Origin: CAVPCZ01 sp963779225
Lineage (GTDB): Bacteria > Bacteroidota > Ignavibacteria > UBA10030 > UBA6906
Direction of reading: 5' to 3'
Length of the DNA: 64,000 nucleotides
Assembly: GCA_963779225.1 (NCBI GenBank)
Contig: CAVZWW010000003.1
Location: 1,302,001-1,366,000, forward strand
Position numbers and translations under genes: made by a program. The notes under the pieces are model-generated. The model ran no database searches, was not told the origin of the DNA, and saw only the letters and a program-made list of their open reading frames with translations. Below, in pieces: positions 34,466 to 43,500 of this stretch (the stretch's first letter is position 1; each line of letters opens with the position of its first letter).

Positions 34466-37400
34466 ATGGCGAAATCGAAGCCGAGAATCAACGCCGGTGA
34501 TTTTACCGGTCTGAAAGAAAAGGGCGTCTCGCCGCAGAGCCTTGAATCGCTGAAAAATGCGATTGCGCTGGGCGCGCGGGTCAGCAATCGCGGTGATCTT
34601 GTCAAGATCGGTATCCCGCTGGAAGAGGCGGACCTTATCGCCGGCAACTCCTCGCTCAATACCGACCCCCCTCCGGCACCGGTGACGGTCGATCTCACGG
34701 TGACGCCGTCGGACCTTCACGGCTATGCCCTCGGCATCCAGCGCGATGTCGTCGGGGGAACCGGACCTGACGAGACCCTCATCCCCATCCTACCTCCCGG
34801 CAAGGTCGTCTATGAGTATGACGATGCGGTGACGGGCGCACTCTTTACCGTGTTCGTCAAATCGCCGGGTGGAGATTTCGTCGAATCGAAGCTCGACGGC
34901 ACCAAGGCCACCCACCATACGGTCAAGAAAGCCGAACTCGGCAAGAAGCCCGTCGATGTCATCCCGATTCCGGAAGTGCCGAATGCAAAGACCCTTCCGG
35001 CGGTCACGGAGCCCTTGTTGCCGGCGGCCCGCATCAAGGGTCGCCTCATCTCGGGCAATCCTCAGATCAGCCCCGAGAAGCGCCAGATTGTCATCGAGGC
35101 CGCGTTGAAGGACAATCCCGCCGACGCCGATTTCTTCCCGGTCTGTTTTGCGGAGACCGAGACTAGCGGTTATTTCTTCACCAGCCAGCTCGTCTTCCGC
35201 GGACAAGATGACTTCAAGAACCTCACGGCAGCCCGGGCGAAGGTGGCCTTCACTCCGGCGCTTACCATTGCGATCCGCCTCGATCCGGTCACACGGGCAA
35301 AGGGGAAGCTCCCCAATCCGCTTATCCTGTTTTTCGACATACCGACGCCGGAGGAAGGCGGGGATGCACACGACGAGGAGTGTTCCTGTGGTGACTGCAC
35401 GGATCTGAATTTCCATGAAAAGAAGGTCCTCGATGAGTTTTCCTACTACACGGTCGTCCGCACCACCGAGCCGCTGATCGAGACATACGAGATCGGCGAC
35501 GTCGATGAGATCGAACTCGACGACCTCCTGGACGATGTTGACGATGGTATCCGGGGAACGTTGACAGGTATCAAGGCTGATCGCGGCCTGCTGACGAGCT
35601 TCATTTCCCGGCACAAGACCATCAACAAGAACAACGTCCAGATACTGCTCGACAATATCCGGGCGGACGCGATTCGCCGCAAGGTTTTCGTCCTGCCGAC
35701 AGTCAGGAAGGGCCGCGTGCATCTGGACAACCGCAATGAAATCGACTGGGATGAGAAGCCGACCGTCTACCAGGCGGTTTCCATTGCTCATGGTCATTTG
35801 CTACACTTCAAACAGGAGTGGTTTCACGACGGCTATTCGATCGGCGACCTGCTGTATTCCCTTCCCCTCGCGCCCGGTCAGAAGAAGCAGATCGTTGTCT
35901 TCGACTGGGACAGAAAGGAATCCGCCGCCAACGTGCAGCAGCTCGACTATCAGGAGAGTCTCTACAACTCCCTGAGCCGCGACCGGGATGTGAATGAGGT
36001 GGCACGTGCGACACTCAACGAACACATCCGGGGCTCAAGCGAAGCATCAACCTGGGGAGTCGGCGGCGGTCTGGGAATCGGCGCGATCATCCCCATTGAG
36101 GTGCCCATCGGCGCACTTCTCGGCGTCGGGGGCGGCTTCGGGACGGGCAGTTCATCAGCCAGCCAGAGTTCCAGCCGGACGACCACGGCCAGCAGCCAGC
36201 AGCAGATTTCCGACCGGACGGTGCAGGCCGCCAACTCGGTGCGAAGCCAGCGATCGACAGTCATCCAGACAGTGTCACAGGGCGAGCGCTTCCAGGTCTC
36301 CGCCGAATCGGTGGCGAACTACAACCACTGCCACGCAATGACGATCCAGTATTTCGAGGTTCTCCGGCACTTCGAGGCACGCACCCGTCTGGCGGACGTA
36401 CAGGAATGTCTGTTCATTCCGTTGAAGATGTCCCCCTTTACCCCGAAGAAGGCGCTGCGGTGGCGCGACATTCTGTTTCGTTGTCTGCGCAAGCGATTCC
36501 TCGCGCCCGGCTTCGACGCCCTGTACCGCATCGAGGAGGAGCGGGAATCTGCAACCGAAAACTACTACGACAAGATCGGATTGCCGCGCGACAGGTTCGC
36601 CGAGGAGGAGCTGGAATACATCGAAGGCGAGCTGTATATGGAATTCCAGATCCAGCGGCCGCGCAACAATGACGCCGACGAATTCGTGGAGGCAGCCTGG
36701 GCACTCTGGGCGACTCTACTCGGCAATCCGCGCGAGTTCTACGACCGCTTCCTGCGCAACGAAACGCGGCGCGACGAGGCGTTCGCCCGGCATGCAGGCC
36801 CGAGGATAGCTGAGGCGGTTTTCGATGAGATCAGGTTTTACGGCGTGAAAAACGGACCGGGGATTGTCTCCCGGCAGCTGCCGATTGATGCGACTCTGCT
36901 CAGTGATTTCCGCAACCGCACAAAGCTGAACATCTCACTCCGCATGAGCGGACCGATGATTCCGATTAAACGCGAAGACATCGACTACGTGAAGATCAGC
37001 CTCAGCGGTGCGACCGGCCGCAGTGATATCCTGCGCAATCTCACCAACGACGAGTCCATCCGCATCATCGTTCATTCCGGCTCGATGCGCTACCGAACGA
37101 AGAACCTGCACGAGCATCTGTTCCAGTCGACCAATATCAAGAACGATCTCACACTTGACGGTGACGACGTCCGCGTTTTCTGTCCGCTCAGTGCCAAGGC
37201 GTTGCGCCGGCCGCGACTCGAGGATGTCGATGTCAGCAACGAGTTACTCCACCACCTGAACGAGAACCTCGAATACTACCATCAGTGCATATGGAGCCGC
37301 ATGGATGCACAGCGCCGGTTCATGCTTCTGGACGGCGTCGTTGCCCCGGGCCGCTCGAACGGCCGCAGCGCGGCAAGCGTTGTCGAGAACAAGCTGATCG

Positions 37401-39253
37401 GCATCGTCGGCAACTGCCTGGTGATGCCGGTGGCGCCCGGCTTCAAACTCGATCCCGTACTCGACGAAACGGTCGATTTGTTCGAACACTATTATGAACA
37501 ACCCCGTGATCCGCTCCACGTCAGCCTGCCGACCAAGGGCGTGTTCGCGGAGGCGGTGATGGGGCGCTGCAATTCCTGCGAAAAGAAGGAGGAAGAACGG
37601 TTCTGGCGGTGGGAAGAATCACCCATTCCTGACAATCCGACCGCTATCAATGCGATCAGCGCGCCGGTACCGCAGGCAACCCAACCCAACCTTGCGGCCA
37701 AGGATTTCCCCGCGCCGATCATCAGTCTTCAAAACGGACCGGCATTGCCTGACCCGCAGGGTTTCGGGGCTCTCACAACACTGCTGGCAAATCCGAACCT
37801 CTTCAGGGATCTGACCGGCCTTTCGGAGAATCAGAAGAACGCACTTGCAGCCCTGCAATCCTCGCTGAAGACAGCCGAGCAGTTCGGGCAGGGTGCGCAG
37901 GCACTGACGGGCCAGGCCGCGGACCTCTTCAAGTTCAACAAGCTCACCGAGATGCTGGGCAAGGGACAGATCACCAAGGACGAATTCAAGGAACTTGTCA
38001 ACAAGTCACAGGAGTCGCCCGATCTCGGCAAGCTCAAGGGCATCAAGGAGGCTGTCAAGAAGGATCAGATCAGCCCCGACACGGGGGATCGACTTAACGA
38101 TGCAACCTTGAAGAAGATTGAAAAAGATGCACAGAAGAGCTCGGATTCGGTCACCGAGAAGCCCGCAGTGCAGGGAGCGATCGACTCCTTCAACGAGGCG
38201 GAGGAGGGGAGCCTCGCGCTCGAAGAAGGTGATTCCAGGATCAATATCACCAAGGGAGGTGTTGGCAGTGGAGGCAGCGTTACGACGAACGTTCTCACCG
38301 ATCAGGAGATCGTGAACAGCGCCACGACGAATTTGAACAATGAGGATGTCCAGCTCTTTGAGGTGATTTCGGAACGAGGCGACGACACGTTTTATGAAGT
38401 GTTTGCGTCCAGTCAGTCGAAGGGGGACCATTTCGTCAGCATCGAAGTAACGCTGAATCTCACGAAGAAATCGGACGGGAGTCCGGTGAACGACAGGAAT
38501 GGCAATCCGCGCACCTTCAAGTTGACCAACAAGGTTAATGTCCCCCCGGGCGCGGTCAAGATTGCTGCCGGGTCGAAGAAGGTTGCCCTGGCTGCCAAGA
38601 ACAACCAGGAGGTCCAAGTTTCGAACTATCAAGTCGGATTCTTCAAGGGCAATCCGAACGCCACAATCACCCCCGCGGACACGCTGTTTCTCTTCCCGTT
38701 TCCACTTTCGGTCGGTGGCAGCAACGAGTTCGTCTGCGACCAGCCGCCGGCAAACGGTGCGGGCGGCGGGTCGAACTCAACGCACATTGCGGCCGAGCCT
38801 GCCAACAAATACGCGGTCGATTTTACCATGCCTATGGGCACGGAGGTGTTCGCAATGCGCGACGGACTGGTGATCGAGGTCGTCGAGAGCAATCCGGACC
38901 TTCCAGTTGACGCAACGGGCAGATCCTCGCCGGCGCCCACGGACGCGGATAAGGACAAGGCAAACACGGTCACGGTCCGGCACGACGACGGAACGTTCGC
39001 TGACTATGTCCACCTGCAGAAAGACAAGGTGGACGTCGCGGTCGGTGACACCGTGACTGCCGGTGTCACGAAGATCGGTCTTTCCGGCAATAGCGGGTTC
39101 TCCACAGGACCGCATCTGCACGTCGCCGTCCTGAAGACGAAGATCAACGAGGCGGCCCATACATCGACCCGCATCTCGATCCCGGTCAAGTTCAAGGGAT
39201 CGGCGGGCACCGGCGTGACTCCGGGTAAGGGGCAGAAGTTCAAGAGAACATAG
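34466..39253 (+). CDS. Giant uncharacterised protein with C-terminal M23 peptidase domain
   Basis: A 1595-residue protein. AGGAG at 34452-34456 selects ATG 34466; the in-frame extension upstream reads through another gene. There is no signal peptide. Visible parts: a polar N-terminal region; a Cys cluster CSCGDC (about 305); a conserved-looking block SLPLAPGQKKQIVVFDWDRK (about 466); a Gly/Ser/Gln-rich hydrophobic stretch (about 530-590, GVGGGLGIGAIIPIEVPIG); NYNHCHAMTIQYFEVLRHFE; a CNSC pair (about 1034); a helical region (about 1118-1240, LSENQKNALAALQSSLKT); a beta domain; and an M23 domain with YAVDFTMPMGTEV (about 1448), DYVHL (about 1511) and GPHLHV (about 1549). The His and Asp zinc ligands are present, so a cell-wall endopeptidase activity is plausible. 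Export route and role are unknown. Confidence 0.75.
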   Translation: MAKSKPRINAGDFTGLKEKGVSPQSLESLKNAIALGARVSNRGDLVKIGIPLEEADLIAGNSSLNTDPPPAPVTVDLTVTPSDLHGYALGIQRDVVGGTGPDETLIPILPPGKVVYEYDDAVTGALFTVFVKSPGGDFVESKLDGTKATHHTVKKAELGKKPVDVIPIPEVPNAKTLPAVTEPLLPAARIKGRLISGNPQISPEKRQIVIEAALKDNPADADFFPVCFAETETSGYFFTSQLVFRGQDDFKNLTAARAKVAFTPALTIAIRLDPVTRAKGKLPNPLILFFDIPTPEEGGDAHDEECSCGDCTDLNFHEKKVLDEFSYYTVVRTTEPLIETYEIGDVDEIELDDLLDDVDDGIRGTLTGIKADRGLLTSFISRHKTINKNNVQILLDNIRADAIRRKVFVLPTVRKGRVHLDNRNEIDWDEKPTVYQAVSIAHGHLLHFKQEWFHDGYSIGDLLYSLPLAPGQKKQIVVFDWDRKESAANVQQLDYQESLYNSLSRDRDVNEVARATLNEHIRGSSEASTWGVGGGLGIGAIIPIEVPIGALLGVGGGFGTGSSSASQSSSRTTTASSQQQISDRTVQAANSVRSQRSTVIQTVSQGERFQVSAESVANYNHCHAMTIQYFEVLRHFEARTRLADVQECLFIPLKMSPFTPKKALRWRDILFRCLRKRFLAPGFDALYRIEEERESATENYYDKIGLPRDRFAEEELEYIEGELYMEFQIQRPRNNDADEFVEAAWALWATLLGNPREFYDRFLRNETRRDEAFARHAGPRIAEAVFDEIRFYGVKNGPGIVSRQLPIDATLLSDFRNRTKLNISLRMSGPMIPIKREDIDYVKISLSGATGRSDILRNLTNDESIRIIVHSGSMRYRTKNLHEHLFQSTNIKNDLTLDGDDVRVFCPLSAKALRRPRLEDVDVSNELLHHLNENLEYYHQCIWSRMDAQRRFMLLDGVVAPGRSNGRSAASVVENKLIGIVGNCLVMPVAPGFKLDPVLDETVDLFEHYYEQPRDPLHVSLPTKGVFAEAVMGRCNSCEKKEEERFWRWEESPIPDNPTAINAISAPVPQATQPNLAAKDFPAPIISLQNGPALPDPQGFGALTTLLANPNLFRDLTGLSENQKNALAALQSSLKTAEQFGQGAQALTGQAADLFKFNKLTEMLGKGQITKDEFKELVNKSQESPDLGKLKGIKEAVKKDQISPDTGDRLNDATLKKIEKDAQKSSDSVTEKPAVQGAIDSFNEAEEGSLALEEGDSRINITKGGVGSGGSVTTNVLTDQEIVNSATTNLNNEDVQLFEVISERGDDTFYEVFASSQSKGDHFVSIEVTLNLTKKSDGSPVNDRNGNPRTFKLTNKVNVPPGAVKIAAGSKKVALAAKNNQEVQVSNYQVGFFKGNPNATITPADTLFLFPFPLSVGGSNEFVCDQPPANGAGGGSNSTHIAAEPANKYAVDFTMPMGTEVFAMRDGLVIEVVESNPDLPVDATGRSSPAPTDADKDKANTVTVRHDDGTFADYVHLQKDKVDVAVGDTVTAGVTKIGLSGNSGFSTGPHLHVAVLKTKINEAAHTSTRISIPVKFKGSAGTGVTPGKGQKFKRT

Positions 39254-39308
39254 CCCTATGTTTCAGTACGTTCGCGGGAGGCGCAGGTTGAACACCACCG
39301 AGGTTCAT

Positions 39309-39980
39309 ATGAGACGCATGGTTCTGGCACTCATTGTCACAGGACATCTGCTTGCCAACTCCGGCCGGGCCGAACTGCAAGACTCCACAGGGACCCGTGC
39401 GCGCGAACCCACCGTCGGATTGCCATGCGAAGGCTGCGGGGCCGTTTTCGAAGGCCTTCCGGAAACACTGGATTGGCACTCACGGATTGCCCCGCGAGAC
39501 GAGCCTGGTGAGCCACTGCGAATCGAAGGGACGGTTTTTGGAACCGAAGGCAGGCCGGCGGCCGATGTGATCGTGTACGCATACCACACCAACGCGCACG
39601 GGATTTATCCGAGGGAAGAACCTCTGAAGGGTCAGGCGGCGCATCGCCATGGCCGATTGCGCGGCTGGGCGAGAAGTGACGAAAGGGGACGATACCGCTT
39701 CGACACGATCAGACCCGCGAGTTATCCAAGCACCGATATTCCGGCGCACGTACACATGCATGTCATCGAGATCGGCCGATGTACGTACTATATAGATGAC
39801 ATCCTGTTCAATGATGATCCGCTCCTTTCACAACGAGAGCGCACGGGGAGCAGGGGCCGCGGTGGCACGGGGATCGTGATGCCCAAGAAAGCCGCTGGCG
39901 GTGGCTGGGCGGTAACTCGTGATATCATCCTCGGTGAGCGGATTCCGGGGTATCCAGCGGGGTCCAGAGAATCTCAATAG
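39309..39980 (+). CDS. Exported intradiol-dioxygenase-like protein
   Basis: A 223-residue protein with a signal peptide starting at ATG 39309 (MRRMVLALIVTGHLLANSGR). A Cys pair follows (PCEGCGAVFEG). The core has the intradiol fold: GTVFGTEGRPAADVIVYAYH, HGRLRGWARSDERGRYRFDT, IRPASYPS with the expected Tyr, and PAHVHMHV with two candidate iron-binding His. It continues YYIDDILFNDDPLL. Known members cleave catechols with non-haem Fe(III). Exported forms like this one are common in Bacteroidota and their substrates are mostly unknown. It lies 55 nt after the giant M23 gene. Confidence 0.75.
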   Translation: MRRMVLALIVTGHLLANSGRAELQDSTGTRAREPTVGLPCEGCGAVFEGLPETLDWHSRIAPRDEPGEPLRIEGTVFGTEGRPAADVIVYAYHTNAHGIYPREEPLKGQAAHRHGRLRGWARSDERGRYRFDTIRPASYPSTDIPAHVHMHVIEIGRCTYYIDDILFNDDPLLSQRERTGSRGRGGTGIVMPKKAAGGGWAVTRDIILGERIPGYPAGSRESQ

Positions 39981-40041
39981 TACCGGGGAGTAGCAGTTCC
40001 CGGACGACGTTGATGTGTGCACGAAAGGGGAAGGAATAATC

Positions 40042-40347
40042 ATGATCAGGACCAAACGCGTCACAAGCGGCGGATGGCGAACAGTTGAGTCGTTCTGGAA
40101 TGCTTCCGGCACTGCCTTTTTCAAAGCGCCTTCCGGGGCACAAATCAAGGTCCGTTACGGTGTCGGATGGTTCGGATTTGACCGTCAGAAACAAACGCTG
40201 AACGGCAGGGACTTCCGAAAGCTTTCGGTCGGATTGGGATCTCTGGGATATGCAAGGATGCAGGTGAAAGTCTCACAAACAACCGATGTGCCCTACGACG
40301 TGTACGGTGATGGTGTCGCAAGATCCTCGCCTGAGATTCCGTTCTAG
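40042..40347 (+). CDS. Small uncharacterised beta-rich protein
   Basis: A 101-residue protein starting at ATG 40042 behind GGGGAAGG. It has no signal peptide or membrane segment. Strand-rich sequence such as SGTAFFKAPSGAQIKVRYG and GSLGYARMQVKVSQTTDV suggests one compact beta domain. It is the last gene before the TamB operon promoter. No family recognised. Confidence 0.6.
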   Translation: MIRTKRVTSGGWRTVESFWNASGTAFFKAPSGAQIKVRYGVGWFGFDRQKQTLNGRDFRKLSVGLGSLGYARMQVKVSQTTDVPYDVYGDGVARSSPEIPF

Positions 40348-40500
40348 CGTAGGTGTGTACAACTGAATCCGGACACCATAGGGAATTGTCCTTGCCATGA
40401 AACGTCTGCTTGATGTCGGTGTTCGCAATACGTTGTGGTCAAAGCAGTGTGAATGGCCACACACTTCGCAGAGGGGTGACGGCAGGCCCCTGCGGCACCA

Positions 40501-40529
40501 TTGAAACTGACAGATTGAATCCCTATAAT
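40501..40529 (+). promoter_or_regulatory. Promoter of the tamB-Omp85 operon
   Basis: TTGAAA at 40501-40506 and a perfect TATAAT at 40524-40529 with a 17-nt spacer, about 70 nt upstream of the tamB start. This is the best sigma-70-type match seen in the window. Confidence 0.7.
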
Positions 40530-40597
40530 TATAAGATTGATATGCCGATGAGAGTCTGAAAGCAACCGAAGCGAAGAACGGGAAAGAACTAGAGACC

Positions 40598-43500
40598 GTG
40601 GCAAAACGAACGGGTTTCATGCGCAAGCTTCTTCGTTTAGCCGTCCGTTTGCTCATCATTCTCACGCTGTTTGTGGCCGTCATTCTTCTCTTTCTTCAAC
40701 TCCCCCCTGCAGCACGCTGGGTAGCGCAAACCGCTGTCGACGCCGTGAATCCCTGGCCGGGAACAACAGCTTCCATCGGTGATGTCCGCGGCAGCTGGAT
40801 CTGTTCCCTCGACCTCTACCAGGTTTCGATATCCAATCCGGATCAGACTCTCCTTATCTCCTTTGATACTCTCAGCGTCAGCTACAGCCTGCCGGCTCTC
40901 CTGCGCGGCGAGATCCGCGTCAACGAACTGATTCTCCGCAAGCCGGTAATAAGGACGGGCGTGGACTCGAACGGGTTCTTGAGTTTCCTTGCTCCTTTCA
41001 AGAGCGAGGATGCTACGCCCGATTCTTCCGCACCTCCGTTGATTGCCGGAGAAAGAGTCACGGTGAGCGACGGCGAGTTTGCCCTCCATTCCGGGGGAGG
41101 AGACTCAGCCGTCTTCTTGCGAGTCACGGGGTTTTCCCTATCGGCTCACTCCATACGGATCAAAGGAAATATTTCGGCATCCATCGATACGCTGGATGTA
41201 GGGTACAGTTATAATAGAGGAGGAAGACCCGGCCAGGTCGAGAAGGCGGTGTCACCGGACAATTACGTAAGAGTTCGAGCAGCCGGGAGCATTTCCGATA
41301 GTCTGCTTAATGTGAGAAGTCTTGCGGCCGTTTCCACCCGATCCTCCGTCGCAATAGAAGGTTGGATATCCCTGCCGATCTCGCTCCCGGAGACCGTGCC
41401 AGAGGCCAACTTTGAGATCACCGCATCACCGATTGCCTACGGCGATCTGACACCCTTTGTCCCGGGCATCGGTCCGGAAGGGCAAGCGAAGATCTCCCTC
41501 CAGGTTAGAGGGTCCGGACAGAAGCTCGAAGCCTCCGGTCACCTTGAGCCACGAGGGGGCGGGGTGGGGGATATCGAGTGCGTCGCCTGGAATCCACGTG
41601 CGGGGATCCTGGCTGTTGACCTGCAGCTCAGCACGAAATCCCTTAGCATCGCCGGCCTTACCGGTGGCGTGGACTCCTCGGAGAAGATCAGTTCTAAGAT
41701 CTCGATTCACGGCGAAGGTACAGGACTTGCCGACTTGACGGGGACCAGTGTCGTCACAATCCAGAAATCTTCGTTTCACACGCTGACCCCGCTGGAAATC
41801 AACTCCCGTCATGATATCCGGCAAGGGGTGATCTCCTCTGATATCACCGGGACCGGAGGCCCCCTCCAGATTGCCCTGAAAAGCAGGATCTCTCCCTTTG
41901 CCTTCCCGCCCGGTTTCGAACTGGATGGTAGCTTCGTACTCCCACACCGAGCTTCTCCGTCTCCGGAGAATCTGGCGACCCGCCTCGCCGGATTGCGCGG
42001 TATTGTTCATGCTTCAGGGAAAGGGTTCGACCCGGAGAGCACCGATGCCAGCGTGGACCTTCAGGGGAAGTGGGAACGCAACACCCATGTGAAGTCATTC
42101 ACCCTCCACTCCTCCCTTGCCGGCGGAAGAATCCGTGCGACGGCCGACCTGAAGACACGCAGCGGGGAGGCAGGATTGACCGCGGAGGCCGTCCTGGGGG
42201 ATCAGATCAGCTATTCTGTGGATCCCCTCTACTTCCACAATCTTGACCTCGCCTTCCTCCTCGGGTACGTTAGCCGCTCCTCCCTTTCGGGATCGCTCGC
42301 AGTCAAAGGTCGTGGAACCGACCCGGCAGCGATGACAGGCGAAGCCCGGCTGTACATGAAGTCCTCAACACTCTTTGGGATTGATATAGACACTCTCACG
42401 GCTCGAGTAGATCTCATCAACGGGGCGATCGGGATTGCAGCGTCCGCTCTGACTGGTGCGGGAAGTTTCGGACTGAAGGCGAATGCAGATATTGAGGTTG
42501 ATCGCCCCTTTGCGGAAATCACAGACTTCACGTTCCACAACCTGGACCTCTCGAAACTCGGGGGTGATAGTACATTCCAGACGGATCTCAATGGCACCCT
42601 TTCTGCGCACGCCAGTGGGTCTGCTGCAGATGGACTCCAGCGCCCGGCCGACGGCCTATCACCCCGGCAATCTGACGCCATCATCGCAAAGGCAAATCTT
42701 GTCTTCCAGGAATCGAGGATTAACCGTCAGCGTCTGAACGGAGGTGCACTGGAGGCAGCTCTCCGGGGGCGCGAGGTCTTGCTTTCGGTTGACGTACGGA
42801 CACCGGAAGGAGGTTTCTCATCGGAGGCTGTTGCACGTCCCTTTGAGGAATCACCGGAGCTGACGGTTCCTCTCGCGACATTCGAGCATATCAACCTGGG
42901 ATCATGGATATCGGTTGCTGGATTTACCACGGATCTCACGGGATCATGCTCCATACATCATCTGGGGAACTCCCTTGAGACGGCCAATTCGAGCGTACGT
43001 CTCCGTTTCTTGCGTTCGAGTATCAACAAGGAATTCCTGGCAGACGCATACATCGAAGGGGATCTGGATAGTGGTAAGATCGGCGTCACCACCACGTGGA
43101 CTTTCGGGCATGGCCGCGTCGACGGCAACGTCAGGGGAGTCCTGGCCGACGGGGGGTTTAGTGGCGCTGGCGGGGCTACGGTCCGCATGGAAGATCTCGG
43201 CCTGCTTCTGAATGATGACCGTTTTTCCCCGTCCAGAGTTGCCGTTGACGTTGCGGCAGATGGTACGTGGGGTTCGCCCGGGCGCACACGAATGAAAGCG
43301 ACTCTGGGCGGCCGCGGTCGGGTTGATTCACTCGAAGCAGATTCTGTGGTCTGCCGGCTCTCAGTTCTCGGCAGAACGGTGGAGGTGGACACACTGCTCA
43401 TCCGGTTGAATGTCGGGTCCATCGCGGGTTCCGGTTCCCTTGCAATCCTGGATACAACCCGAGAAGCAGTCTCCGGATTTTCTGCCGCGGCAGTTCTTCA

